From Allacma fusca (Eukaryota > Arthropoda > Collembola > Symphypleona > Sminthuridae), in contig OX359245.1 of the NCBI GenBank assembly GCA_947179485.1, positions 71,845,067 through 71,909,066 of the forward strand: DNA of 64,000 bases, given 5' to 3'. The position numbers and the translations under genes were made by a program. Of the stretch, positions 48,215-60,380 are shown one piece after another. Below the pieces are notes generated by a model that worked only from the letters and a program-made list of their open reading frames with translations, was not told the DNA's origin and ran no database searches. Position 1 is the first letter of the stretch, and each line of letters opens with the position of its first letter.

Positions 48215-48934
48215 CAGAGGTGTCCATCCTTCGAAGGATTTCGTTCAAAGAAGGCTTCTTTGAACGAAGTAAAGCGTTAGCTTTGGCATTAATGAAGGGA
48301 ACGAAAGGAAGTCTGGAAAGGAAACGAAGGATGAACGAAGGCCTCTGCTCTTTGCAGAAATAATAAAATGTGAAGGAACATGTTAATTTTACAGTCTTCA
48401 AATGCCGTTGAAACTTATAATCCCATCTACTATATTTTAGGCAAAATCCTTCCGTAACTAAAGTTTATGTACGTAAGTACTCCGTTACTCAACTGAAAAA
48501 TATTATTCTGGCTGGTCTGCTTAATGTTATTCTAGAAACATTTATCTCACATTGGCAGAATGATACCCATAGCATATAAGCATATTATTCCCTTCACTGT
48601 ACATATGTACATACTGATAATCTGCAAGAATTGTGAATAATTACAAACTAATTAATTATTAGTTTTTCAGAGGTAAGCAGTTGGAAATTTAAAGCTCTGA
48701 CTTTGTGACTTGTGTTAAAAGATTTGGGATAAATATATGAACATGGAAGGAAGATAACGCATGAAGGGTATTTAAATACTTTTTGAAGGCGGAAAGAAGG
48801 ATATAGCAGGATTTGAATGAAGGAAGGGTAAATATTCAGAAGGCTTCATTTTACGGAACGATGAAGGAACAGACAATTGGAAACGGTCACCCTTCTGAAG
48901 GATGAACGAAGGCGATTTCAAATGGACACCACTG
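48215..48934. mobile_element. hAT-like MITE with CTTCGAAGGA arrays, TSD GTATGGAT
   Basis: The TIR is CAGAGGTGTCCAT, with one mismatch to the right end. The exact target duplication GTATGGAT lies at 48207-48214 and 48935-48942. CTTCGTTC / GAACGAAG and GAAGGA words recur at 48230-48345 and 48745-48915. It lies only 97 bp from the preceding element. Confidence 0.94.
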
Positions 48935-49180
48935 GTATGGATGATATGGGTTCGGCTTGAAAAGAACTCTAAATAAAAAACTTTTATTTTTAATTCAAAT
49001 TACTCTGTACTGAAATTGTTGGTAAATATTTTGAATTAGAGTCCACTTTCTGTTAAAATCCCATGAATGCTTATCCAGTTTCCAGATGAGGTATTCTGAA
49101 ATGATTTTTTTGCTATTAAATTTCGGGATTTCTCCTATCGAATCAAAATTCTTCATACCTCAGTTACTGAAATGAACCCT

Positions 49181-52100
49181 TGACCTGCCGCCCATCAATC
49201 ATCGTTTTCTGTTTCATCAGGTGCTAGAATAAATGAAACATTTAGTTGTCTAGCCAATCGTAGTCATTTCTATTCCTATAAATGCTGCTCCAATAATGCG
49301 TGGAAACCGTCGTCCTTATCGAGGGTTCCAAGTTACATATGTTTGTAATATTTTTAATGCCTTCTGTAAATGTTCACTAAAGCACGAACAATCTTGAATA
49401 ATGAAAATTCAGTCAAGTATAATTATCAAAAAAGTCTTAACTTGAAGCCAATCATTAGTAAAGTAATAAATGTCTTTTAAGTGATTGATTTTTTGAATAA
49501 TTAATATTGCCTTGAAACATGTCCGTATTTTAATGTGATAATAAAAGCATCTAAATTAATTTCTTTGTCTTCAAGTGGAGACGGAAATAAATGTTTTCAA
49601 AAATGGGCACGTGTAAATCGAAGTTAGGCACTTACATATATGGGGATCAACATTCTTAAAGTATAGACACGTACCTCAGGTTGGGCACCTATGTATTTGG
49701 GCAGATGCCTTTCGCCAAATTGGAAAAAAATATTACAAGTTGGACACGCAGTATATTGGTGTAGGCCTTTGACCAAATTCGCAAAAACAGTTTCCAAAAT
49801 CGACCAGATAATTACAAAAAGTCTAAATAAAACCAACCCTAACCTAACGTATGCAATAGTTTAATTCAGGAGGCCCTAAATGATTTATGCAGCATGAACC
49901 ATTACCAACCCTTGTATCACAGTACCCCTAACGTCACGTAAAGGACGATATCAATTAAGAGGTCAATACTGACACATAATAATTGATGAGATATAAAACA
50001 GTACTAAAATTTCAAGGAGCGGTTCTCACTCACCAACCAAATATGTACTTCCCAGCCCTGGCGTGGTAGAACAAGGAAGAAGGTCCATAATATTCAAAGG
50101 TTTTTATCAAATAGATAAATACATTTTATTTCCTTCAAAAAATATCCGCTGTACGCCACCTCCTAATATTCTTAGTCAAACTAGTATGTATTTTGTACAC
50201 ATGAATATGAATCACTCTCCTAGTACATATAATATGACTGGAGACACTCCACAATAAACCAAAACATTCCCAAAGTAATCCCCACCCCCAGGAACATAAA
50301 CAAAGCAGGCCCCTGGGGATTATTCCACGTTAGCAAAAACACGGGTTGGTTTCTTTCCTTGGGAATTTTATCTGAACTTCCCCCATAGTCGGATTTTAAC
50401 CTCTCATCGTACCTATTTCGAGACTGCTCCTTCCAAATGCTGTCGAATATACTAAACATCCCCGTTTCTATGAACTGTTGTAGACACTTTACCAAACCGG
50501 TCTGCATTGGGGCAGTGGCCGCCCAATACATGGGAAACAGATTAAATTTCTCGAGTCCTTTGTAACATCTTGTCTTCCGGGAAAGCTTTGGAATGTACTT
50601 TAAATAAGCGTCAACTTTCGGTTCAGTTCCCATCAATGCCCGCTTCCGTTTCCATATGAGCATTTCTGAAATAGTTTTTTCATTCTTGATTTTAGTGACG
50701 TCGACCCTGGATCTTAATTTATTCATATAGTCAACGTAGTCGAAAGGACCCTTGTTTATCATCAAAGGGAACAATGAGTCCCTTTGCGTCACAATAAGTC
50801 TGTATTTGCCTTTGGAGAGCTCCTTAAAGGTCTCAATATATTTTTCTTTCGCAGGTGAGACCAGCAAACTCTCAATGTGTGACGTGTAGTGGACAGTGAT
50901 TACAACAGACATGAAGCTCCATAGAAAATACCAGGCCAACTTCCGACTGGATATCCCACAGCCTTGAGCCACTAGAGTGTTTGTGACAAATAAGACACAG
51001 GTTACAAAGGATCTTCCGTGAATTTTCCACATTAGCATTGATAAACCCAACATCGACAAAACCATGAATGTCCACACCAGCACCTCAAAAGGGTAGAAAA
51101 TTGCAAGTAAATTCGTATGAACTGTCGTGGTGGAATTGGAACAGTACAAAAACAAATGTGGGTAGTCATTTACTCGGAAGGTGCTCACAAGACTGTATAC
51201 AAATGCACCTATCATGTACTTATAAGGATTAAACGAGGGAAGACTAAAGTTATTTGCTTTATTATACTGAACAACTGATGATACATTTAGAGACCTGGTC
51301 ATTTCCAAAATCATTTTTTTCTCCACAACATACAGTCCGTATTTACGCCGGAACCCCCGACCCAGCCGAAGATCCAGTAACGTCAGAGGTTCCACATCTG
51401 TTTTTAAAGGTTTCGTACCCATGGAATTGAATGTGTCGATTGGCCAGCCATTGAAAGAATACTGCCGATTAAAAAGTTGGCGATAATTTGGCTTCCTATG
51501 GAGGCAAAACGTGACTCGGTTCTGACAAAGTTTTCCCAAGGAATATAATTCCATCACTTTGTAATCCTGTCCCAATTTTGTCACCTCAAAGATGATATTA
51601 ATGTCCGGAAGATATTGGAAATTAGGTAAGATACTGTCCGCATCGAAGCGAAGATGTTTCCTTTTCAATGGGGTTTTAGATAGTTGGAGTAACATTACAC
51701 TGTCCTTCTCTTGGTTGAAACGAAATGTTCTTGTTAAGTAAAATGGGGGATAAATCAATAAGCTATTTGCATTTTGTGATAGCCAAGTTATGTGAATTCG
51801 GCCAGTCAGTTTGTGACTGCTGGGTAGATTCTCACCAAAGAAAGTAGTACTCACCGAGGATTTTAATATTGTGGGCCTGTTCGCCATAAATAGTACGTTG
51901 CACAGGGATTTTGAAAACATTCGGGGGTGTCTTTCGTGATAGATAATTTCGACATTTTCTAACTCATTGAGAAACGTCAGTAAAGATTTGGAATGGGAGG
52001 AATTAGTGGAAGAAAAGGAAATTAAATAGGAATGTAAAAGAAAAAGGAATGTTGCTCTGACACTCATTCCAATTTTATGTACGTTTTGACTTAAGGAAGA

Positions 52101-52885
52101 GATTTGCCCTGTTGGCGGAACGGGTGTAAATAATACTGATAAGACCAGCAGGTAGTCCTTCCAAATTGTGGGAACATTCTCCAGTGTTTTTAAATCATAA
52201 GAAAGTAATAGGATCTTGATGTAGATATACTTGGATTAGCACGCACACGGGAGCAAATGTGACGCATGTCGATCATTGGCGTTTTCGTGTGAAGTACATT
52301 TTTGGAGGTTTACTGATAACATGAGCCAGTACACGCATTCGGAGATTGTAGACGTTATGGTTTTTAAACAAATTAATTTTGGCATAAAGTTTGGCATAAT
52401 AAAACCCATATACATATTACTTTAAGATAATATTACACGCATGGAATTTAAAAGACTAATAATGGTTTCAAAAGTGGGTCGTTTTTAGTTTTAATTAAAT
52501 GAAATTAATATAAGGTACAAGTTTCAAATTTGTATGGAAAATAAATAAAAGGATTTACACTTTTTACAAAGAATTCTGACTTGAGCAACGACAGGTTTTC
52601 AAGGTGGATATTTCTTATCTTATTTAACCTAAGCCAGTTTACACAAAATCAGTTTCCGGGGAGGCTCATACCCGTAACCCTTTACCCGGAAGGTGTTCGC
52701 AAATGCCGAAAATTATTAAGGGAAACCATAAGAATATGCAAATGTTTTTCTTACAATGCCATGCTCTTTACTGTGTCACTGTAAGGAGAAATTGTAGCAG
52801 CACGGTTAATGAAAATAAGCACGGGTAATGAATTCTACTAATTCTAGGAATTTCAATATTTATGTCAGGCATTTGCGTAAAGTAA
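49181..52885 (-). repeat. Segmental duplication arm B (inverted copy of 2555-8750)
   Basis: Reversed, it runs from about 52885 (TTTATGTCAGGCATTTG) to TGACCTGCCG at 49181 and follows arm A, without the hAT-like and pogo-like insertions found there. It includes IR copy B and the degenerate 80-bp tandem repeat. Confidence 0.88.
50220..52067 (-). CDS. Divergent ionotropic receptor, copy B
   Basis: Single-exon gene of 615 codons from ATG 52067, nearly identical to copy A (3366-5312) through the signal peptide, ligand-binding lobes and all three membrane segments (IFYPFEVLVWTFMVLSMLGL; LAWYFLWSFMSVVITVHYTS; GPALFMFLGVGITLGMFWFI). After CLQSY a one-base length difference changes the frame, and it stops at YMY, so the cytoplasmic tail is about 33 residues shorter than in copy A. 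The reading frame is otherwise free of stops. Substitutions relative to A are scattered and mostly conservative, for example SKGKYRLIV for SEAKYRLIV. Both copies are probably functional channels, with the tail as the main difference. Confidence 0.85.
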   Translation of the reverse strand: MSVRATFLFLLHSYLISFSSTNSSHSKSLLTFLNELENVEIIYHERHPRMFSKSLCNVLFMANRPTILKSSVSTTFFGENLPSSHKLTGRIHITWLSQNANSLLIYPPFYLTRTFRFNQEKDSVMLLQLSKTPLKRKHLRFDADSILPNFQYLPDINIIFEVTKLGQDYKVMELYSLGKLCQNRVTFCLHRKPNYRQLFNRQYSFNGWPIDTFNSMGTKPLKTDVEPLTLLDLRLGRGFRRKYGLYVVEKKMILEMTRSLNVSSVVQYNKANNFSLPSFNPYKYMIGAFVYSLVSTFRVNDYPHLFLYCSNSTTTVHTNLLAIFYPFEVLVWTFMVLSMLGLSMLMWKIHGRSFVTCVLFVTNTLVAQGCGISSRKLAWYFLWSFMSVVITVHYTSHIESLLVSPAKEKYIETFKELSKGKYRLIVTQRDSLFPLMINKGPFDYVDYMNKLRSRVDVTKIKNEKTISEMLIWKRKRALMGTEPKVDAYLKYIPKLSRKTRCYKGLEKFNLFPMYWAATAPMQTGLVKCLQQFIETGMFSIFDSIWKEQSRNRYDERLKSDYGGSSDKIPKERNQPVFLLTWNNPQGPALFMFLGVGITLGMFWFIVECLQSYYMY

Positions 52886-52959
52886 GTACTATATGGTACG
52901 GTACTTTACGTAATATGATTAGCATGACCAGTGCCGCCCGTATAGCACTTTGTAAGTCC

Positions 52960-54570
52960 CAGGGTTGCACAAATGAAAATGCCCTCGGTTTTATGCCTGC
53001 CCTCCTGAAAATGCCCTGGAAATGCCCAAAACGCCGAAAATGCCCTGAAAATGCCTTACTCTGAAAATGCCCGGCATTTTGGGCATTTTAGGCAGGCATT
53101 TTGGGCATTTTTACAGAAACTTATACACTATGACCAGTATTGCTCCTTTAGCTAATATAAGGGAGTTTTTCACCGCATAATCAAACCCATCCAGTTTTAG
53201 AAAATGTTATACTTGATTTAAAAAAAGAATTTAATTCGTCTAATTCCCTAATGGCTATTTCAATAAGCCCCAACGGAGTTGGAAAGAACAATTTGCACAG
53301 TGCCAGCATAAATTCCGTATTTTGATTATGGCTTATAAAGTATAGAAAAGTTTACACTTTCATTAGACACATATAATGCGACGGTTATAATACAGTAAAA
53401 CTTGTTTATAGTGGTTTCTCTAGGGGAAAGAAAATTTGACCACTATTACCAGGGACCATTGTGCCGTATATAGTGGTCCTAACCACTGTATAAAGTACTT
53501 CAAATTAAATAATTCTCACGCACGATTAATGCATTAATGCTTGCTCATTTTTTCATATTTTTCCTTGCGAGAAATTCTTGAAGGAAATGTACACATTGGA
53601 GGGCCGTTACCCAAGACGTCATAATTGTAATTCCCTTTAAAATAACTTTGAAAACCAATCATGCCGAACACACTTAAGCACCACTCCAAGCCTTAACACA
53701 AGAAATGCATGTTTGGAATGTGAATGACGTTTTTGAAGTTGTCTAACTTCGCGCAATTTAAATTTACACTTATATATCGGACCACTGTATGCAGAGTTGA
53801 AAGCCTGCATTTCTATACGAATGGTCAAAATCCCAGGCCATAATTGACAGGGGACCATTATATAAAAAACTATTATAAGCGGGGTGTACGCAATGTTAAA
53901 AGATAGGACTTATGACGGGGAAACCTGACATGGGCCACAATGTGGAGGAAACCACTACATAGCCGGCCACTATATACAAGTTTTACTGTATATGTCAAAA
54001 CTTGGAGCTTCCAGTTTCCTCCTTTAATCAGCCCTAGTAAACCGGTGTACTAATTCTAGGAGTTCAAAATGTAACAATAAATACATTTAGATGCCGACGA
54101 GTTTTGAAGCTCACAAACAATGATATTGTTAATCTTTTAACAACTATTTTATCTTTTTGTATTGCAACTTTGCCCGAATATGTTTGTTCTTGAAATCTAA
54201 ATAATTACAGACCAGTGTACAAGCGAATTTTTGCAACAAAATAAGGAAAATAGAATTATTATTATTTTTGCATAAATATGTCTATATCAACTGGCTCCAG
54301 GCTTCAACCTTTTTGGAAACAGTTTGTTTCTATAATTTTAACATGTAATCCAGTTGAATATTAAAATTATTTGCAACATACTGTTTTGTGACTTATTTTG
54401 CAAAACTAGCAGGTAGTTAAAGCCATATATTTAAAAAATTGGAGTGAATATGCCGAAAATGCCTGCCCTAGGCTGAATGTGCCCAAAATGCCCAAAGTGC
54501 CATAGATGCCCAAAATGCCATGAAATGAAAATGCCGAAAATGCCATGGCATTTTCAATTGTGCAACCCTG
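52960..54570. mobile_element. hAT-like element with AAAATGCCC arrays, TSD GTAAGTCC
   Basis: The ends are CAGGGTTGCACAA and its near complement TTGTGCAACCCTG. The exact target duplication GTAAGTCC lies at 52952-52959 and 54571-54578. AAAATGCCC / GGGCATTTT words crowd 52975-53115 and 54450-54555. A pogo-like MITE is nested at 53393-53988. No transposase frame remains. Confidence 0.93.
53393..53988. mobile_element. pogo/Tc1-mariner-like MITE nested in the hAT-like element
   Basis: CAGTAAAACTTGTTTATAGT and its near complement ACTATATACAAGTTTTACTG form the ends, flanked by TA (53391-53392 and 53989-53990). ATAGTGG / CCACTATA words recur inside. Being nested, it is younger than its host. Confidence 0.9.
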
Positions 54571-54600
54571 GTAAGTCCATGCATTGGATGTTGCATTCCA

Positions 54601-55008
54601 GGGTTGGCAAGTGATAAGAAATGGCCTGGCCGTTATTGGTTAAAATCCGGTTCTTACCGGCTTGGTCTAATTGCTTGGGTTGGTATTAAATGGTCGTAAT
54701 TAATATTATCCAAATAAATCCACTGTCCAATAAAAACCGGTTTTAACCAAAACGTACCACCGGCTTGGCTAATATTACGCATGCATGAACACAGGGTTGC
54801 AAAGTGGTCAGAAATGGCCTGGTTATTATTGGTTAAAATCCGGTTCTAACCGGACCGGACCTGTTGTATAGGTTGGTATAAAATGGCCATAATTAATACT
54901 ATCCAAATAAGTCCACTGTCCAATAAAAACCGGTTTTTACCAATTCTTGCCACTGGCTTGGCCTTTATTGATAAAAGCCGGTTTTTTGCCAACCCTGTGC
55001 ATTACATG
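54601..55008. repeat. Two tandem copies of the CAGGGTTGG element family
   Basis: One copy begins CAGGGTTGGCAAGTGATAAG at about 54600, the second CAGGGTTGCAAAGTGGTCAG at about 54792. The block ends GCCAACCCTG near 55006. Both carry ATGGCCTGG, GGTTAAAATCCGGTTC and AAAAACCGGTTTT as in 32842-33047. Flanks TTGCATTC and TGCATTAC are similar but not equal, so the target duplication is unclear. Confidence 0.75.
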
Positions 55009-55479
55009 TTTTCATTGTTTTGATCTGATTTTGTGCTTACCTTTTTGTAACCCCATCCTATATTTACATTTATTGCGAAGATCCGAATATGCATTTATTC
55101 GCATGTGTTATGCGAATTACTGGGTCCAGGACTCATTGTAATTTAGTGGGTTAATTTTGATAATTATATTAGTATGCATACCCGTGTATTTAATTGAGAT
55201 TTGGAACCTTGTAGCTCACTATTTGCAATAAAGGCTACTTGTAGGAAATCACTGCAATTTACCCCGTATAAATACCAAGAAAAACACAAAGCCATTATCC
55301 AACAATCTTCTATCCCTTGCGGTGTTAATATCTACCTATTATTATCATTTGTCTATTATAGTGTCTCAAGGAGTCAATATAGGATATTGGTTTTCACTCT
55401 TGACACTGCCATTGTAATCACATACAGAAACATACAGTCAAACATACATAAAACGTTCGTAAAGGTGTAAACAGATATA

Positions 55480-58400
55480 TTAAGTATAGGAGTCATCTCT
55501 CTGTACCAGTATATGCTTAATCAACATTCTTTCAAAAATACCGTGTACACAGTCACGCATACGACAAGGAAGAGGGAATTCATTCCATGACTTTACACAA
55601 GCATAAACTATGTTGTTTTTGCATAATGGCGGCCTTGGCCATAGGCAGGTAGAGAACAATACAGTCAGAGCAGCGTAATCTACTAGAAGAAACCTATAAA
55701 AAAAGAATAAACCATTAATGTAGTTAATGTTACTACCTTAGTGTGCCAAGTTCAACATAAACTTATGCTTCTATAGTATGTGATACGATCAAGGACAGCT
55801 AAAATATTGTAATGTTCGTATAGTTGCGAGAGTGTAAGTATATTTTTATCATTACGGTTACGGGAATACATTCTCATTAAGAATTTGTCCAACTTACATT
55901 GTATGATGTCAATTCTAGACTTGCATTGCTCCAAATAAGTAAACAATAATCAATATGACTAAGTACAAAAGAATTGATTCGCTGCCTGCGAGCACTGTCA
56001 TTTATCAGGTATCGTTTGACACGGATTAGTGACCCCATATATTTAGATATTTTTTGTAGCACATACTCTACATGTTCTTGGTAGGTAAATTTATCATCCA
56101 ATATTACACCTCAGTATTTGAAAGCCCACACTCTTTCCAGTGGTTCACTATTCACGTAAATCTCACAATCAGTTGTAATAGCAGATGGCGATTTGTTAAA
56201 AAGTAAATATTTGGTTTTAGAAATACTTATTGTCAATGCATTATAGTTCATCCAGGTATGTAAGTTATCCCGACACCCTTGAATGCGTTTAAATAGACAA
56301 GAAACACAATTGTCATACATAAAGATAACCAAATCATCAGCATATGCAATATAGTCAACAGTCAAATGTTCATTCAAGTCAGAGAAAATCATACAAAAAG
56401 ATACGGACCAAGTATGGATCCCTGAGGCACTCCATTTACATCATTATATACATCAGAAACAAAATCATTACATATTATTTTAAATCTGCGGTTATATAGG
56501 TAGCCAGTAAGTACACGCAAGATGAAAATATTACAAAACTTTGACTGCAACTTGTGAAGTAGTAATATCCGGGACACAGAGTTAAATGCTTTTTTAGGTC
56601 AATGAATACCGCTAAAACTTTTACTAGAGGTGCTCTGAGATACATATAAATTTTGTGTACAAACACAAGCACGGCAGTCAAACATGATCGATTACGCCTG
56701 AAACCATTCTGGTTTTCATCCAGCAGTTTTTCACAATCAACTAAGAGGCGATTATACACAACCTTTTCAAACAACTTGTTCAAGAAGGGCAGGAAGTGAA
56801 TTGGTCTATATGAGTCTGCCTCAACTTTACTGCCTTTCCCCTTATAGATAGGAGAAACATGTGCTGTCTTAAAGTATTGAGGTAGACATCCCATAGTGAA
56901 ATTCATATTGAAAAGGAGCATTATCGGGAAAACTAGAGACGCCTTTACAAAAACCTGGCGACTGATAGTGTCATGCAAATTACTTTTAAGGCTTAATCGC
57001 GAGAACGCATACCAGATTTATTTTGGCTCGATCGGCACGTGAGCACCTTTCATTACAAGAGTTTCTTTAAATTGTAGTCAGTATAATTTTCTTCTACAGT
57101 AAATGTATTGGCGAGTGTATTACAGATTTCAATAGGCGTTTGTACATAAGAACTATTCATACATAATTTTTCAATACGTGATACAGATTTCCTCTGTACA
57201 CCTAAGACCTCATCAACAGTATTCCATGTACCACGCGATGTAGTGGCATTCTTTTCAAATTGTGCATTATAGAACATACGTTTTTAATTATAAATACTAG
57301 ACGTAACACGGGCTCTTAATTTCAAATACTCATTTCACGTGGTGTTAGAACTGCTTAGAATAGCAAGTCCTTTGCATTTATTCCGCTGTGATATTAATTT
57401 TCGTGTCTTAGCGTCAATTAAGCACTTGCTAGAAATGTTAACAAGTTTTTTCTTCAGAGGGGCATATTGTTCAAGCAGTACAGAAACTGTAGTTGAGATA
57501 ACATTGTAGGCAAAATCAATAGGGTACCTACCATTATTCAGTAAATTCCAATCTACTTTACAAAGCTCAGAGTTGAACGGAGTCCAATCAAGATCCTTAA
57601 ACTTACGATACGATACAACATTACGTGTATTTGCAGAAATGCCCTTAAAGCTATATTCAGAGGAGAGGTAGTCATGGTCTGAAAGACCAGTAAAGTCCGA
57701 GGTCCATGGAATAGTTATATTGGTAGGGACATATAGGTGGTCAATGAGGGAGCTACTTATACGCTTACCAGCAGTACGCCTAGTCTGTACATTAATAATT
57801 TGTTTGTACTCAAAGGAACTGACACAAGTCATAAGCTCAAGGGATTCATACGAGGAGTTGGATATGTCAATATTTACATCACCTAATATAAAACATTTAG
57901 ATTTCAGAGTATATATACGTTTGAATAGTTTTTCAAAGAAAAGTAGAAACTTTCTAACATTTGAGGAAGGAGGCCTATACAATGAAATGATAAAAATATA
58001 TTGGTGTTCTGAGAGACCCAACTTACATATAAGCAACTCTACCCCACTGTTGAAGAGGTCTATACCCCAATCAATAATATTAAACCGCACTCTATCATGT
58101 AGATATAACAAGATCCCACCACCTTTCTTATTAACTCTATTTGTAGTAATAAGATTATACTCTGGAATATTGTATGCGCCTAAATTAGTATTAGGGTGAA
58201 AGAAGGTCTCAACAAGAGAACAAACGTCAATAGCTTTGTCATAGAGAATGCATTTCAACTCTTCATATTTATGCCCTGTATAATTATTTATGTTTAAAAA
58301 GAAAAACTTTACCAATTTAGAGGCAGAGGTATGTGGCTTACACAGTGTTGGGTTGAGATTTGCAACAATGGAAGTACTCTGGTCAGGGAGAAGTGTCAAG

Positions 58401-58480
58401 GTATTACTTACAACAGTAGTATTTACACATTATTTTACAGTAGAATTAACAGTATTAATAATAAGCGCAAGAAGAAATAG
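55480..58480 (-). mobile_element. Non-LTR retrotransposon (Jockey/CR1-like), decayed
   Basis: On the minus strand an endonuclease domain (58399-57335) has FFLNINNYTG, a KGGGILLY block, ILGDVNIDI, SLIDHLYV and GLSDHDYL, the signature order of AP-type LINE endonucleases. After a linker at 57277-57053 the reverse transcriptase follows in several frames: PIYKGKGSKVEADSYRPI, NGFRRNRSCLTAV, GVPQGSILGPYLF and the catalytic AYADD (about 56340). The C-terminal part (55946-55480) ends with a SWNEFPLPCRMRDC-type block. At least three frameshifts mean it is inactive. No ORF1 is visible, so it is 5' truncated. The clade call is from motif style and should be taken loosely. Confidence 0.88.
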
Positions 58481-58569
58481 CACAATTATGTTAGTTGAGT
58501 ATTTCCCTGACACTATTTCTATGACAAGCAAGGTAACTCTACGTTATAAAGTTTTATCCTAACAGTAAT

Positions 58570-58730
58570 GGCCTATGCCGAGGGAAGAAAAAAGTTACCC
58601 GACACCCGACAGGAATTCAGGAAAATTATCCGAAAACGGTCGGGTAAACGTGCAAACTACTCAAAACATTTCTAGTACAAATTACCCGACACCCGACACG
58701 TGTCGGGTAAAATGCAATTCCCCAAGGGCC
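58570..58730. repeat. CCCGACACCCGACA-type degenerate array
   Basis: TTACCCGACACCCGACA occurs at 58597 and again at 58680, with GTCGGGTAAA inverted at 58638 and 58703. It looks like the subterminal zone of another hAT-like element whose ends I could not define. Confidence 0.5.
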
Positions 58731-58914
58731 AATTCTACATCAATGGCCATAGATACAGGAAGCCTTGACCTCTTTTTTCTTGTAGTTATTCGGAACTGCT
58801 TGATTTCTACCTGAACGGCCGTTTCGTAGTCGCCTTTTCAGCCAAAAATTCGGTATCCTAGCTAAACGCATAAAGAGCTAAACGTATAACAGCTAAACAC
58901 ATAGAGTTATACGC

Positions 58915-59200
58915 ATAATCCGCTAAACGTATAAGGTATCTAAACGCATAATCATCTATACGTATAAGGTATCTAAACGCATAATCATCTATACGTATAA
59001 GGTATCTAAACGCATAATCATCTATACGTACAAGGTATCTAAACGCATAATCATCTATACGTACAAGGTATCTAAACGCATAATCATCTATACGTATAAG
59101 GTATCTAAACGCATAATCATCTATACGTATAAGGTATCTAAACATATAATTGTCTAAACGTATAGTCTTTAAAAACGTATAATCGGCCAAACGTATAAGG
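58915..59200 (-). repeat. Minisatellite, 33-bp unit, left terminal repeat
   Basis: About seven units of 33 bp carry TATCTAAACGCATAATCATC and TATACGTATAAGG. Because 33 is a multiple of three the minus strand stays open and reads an 11-residue repeat (IDDYAFRYLIR). That open frame is a by-product, not a gene. Confidence 0.92.
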
Positions 59201-59211
59201 TATTTAAAAGC

Positions 59212-60155
59212 ATTTACATGTACATTTAATACATGTCCTTGCAAGACCATCGTCGCTAAAGAGACCAAATTGTCTCATGCATATTCAACCGACGTCTACT
59301 TGTAATTTCAATAAAAGGAAAATAGTCTACGTACAGGCAATGCGTACAGGTAAAACCCACGCAAATAGTTTGAATCCCACTGTTTATCAGGAGCCGTTGA
59401 TGACCCCGTAAAAATCAGTATTTACGCCAATTACTGATATTTTCCTGACTATATTTCCGGGAGTGGCTTATAATATATTTGATTTTCTTGGACCGGTCTT
59501 GTCAAGTTTTTCCAAAATTTACGTCATTGAACTGCGTCAACGTTTGGGTAATTTGAGCCACAAAAAGGGTACACGTATGGATTGTTCCAGGGGTGGATTA
59601 ATAAAATAATTTTTACCCTGACCCTAACCCCCAAAATGGATTTGTGGGCCATTGCATTTGCATGTATGTAATCTGAGGGCCTTAGTCAACATTTTTGTTA
59701 CCCTGCCCTAAATGTTTTACAGGGTGGGCCACCCCGTAAATCCACCCCTGAATTTTTCTAGAACTCAAAATTAACATGTTTGCTGGAAATCTTGTAGGAT
59801 TTCCGCTGAAATGCTGTAAAGTTTAGTTAGTAAGTAAAATTGAATCTAAAAAAAATTAAACCATGCGTTACAGTTTTTGCTCCGGTGACCTCATTGAAGC
59901 AGGATAATAAATAAATAAGATCATCATTATTAACTTAATTCTTGTAGCTTACAATCAAAATAGGTGTTTTGCAGAGCTTTATATTTGCAAAAGCAGGTGT
60001 CAAAAACGTGTTGCAAAGGGAATTCAAAATTATCTCCACATTACTGGCCGTATCCTGCTGTTATCTGTTAATTTAAAGCTTTGCGCGCTCATTTCACTAA
60101 ATAGCAAGCCGCTATGCTATGTAGTACACGTTTTCACTATATGGACATGCAAGCC
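59212..60155. other. Interior of the foldback-type element, left part
   Basis: No gene is seen. A patch at 59590-59750 has GGGTGG / CCACCC words in both orientations (GGGGTGGATTAATA ... AATCCACCCCTG), possibly a small further MITE. Confidence 0.45.
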
Positions 60156-60270
60156 GGTGGTATATGCAGCAAGCAAAAGCCGAGGAGCACAGCGAGATGA
60201 GCGAGCTTAAAAAGCTCTCCTCTGCGACAGAGTTTCAGCTCGCTGTGCTTCTCTTGCTGTGTATACCACC
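60156..60270. mobile_element. Very short palindromic MITE
   Basis: GGTGGTATATGCAGCAAG pairs with CTTGCTGTGTATACCACC, and inside them GAGGAGCACAGCGAG pairs with CTCGCTGTGCTTCTC. The whole is about 115 bp with most bases in the inverted repeat. No clear target duplication. Confidence 0.65.
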
Positions 60271-60280
60271 TGCTGTCTAT

Positions 60281-60380
60281 CTACTGGAAGCTCATTAAAG
60301 CGTACAATATTAAGCAATTTTAGATTGTCGCCATAATCTAAAATTCCTTAATATTGTACTCTCTATTGAGCGTCCAGTAG
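60281..60380. repeat. Near-perfect 46-bp inverted repeat (hairpin)
   Basis: Arms 60281-60326 and 60335-60380 match at 41 of 46 positions around an 8-base loop (GTCGCCAT). The outer end of the right arm, TCCAGTAG, is the target site duplicated by the hAT-like element that follows directly. Confidence 0.85.

Noticed and set aside
47985-48401. Minus-strand 138-codon frame
   Set aside because: It runs across the ends of two neighbouring MITEs, and its phenylalanine- and serine-rich sequence reflects the GTTTC and CTTC words.
58915-59200. Regular repeat array resembling a CRISPR
   Set aside because: Units are contiguous with no unique spacers, and the genome is eukaryotic.
58858-59268. Minus-strand 136-codon frame with an 11-residue repeat
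   Set aside because: It is the 33-bp minisatellite of the foldback terminal repeat read in phase; the unit length divisible by three keeps it open.
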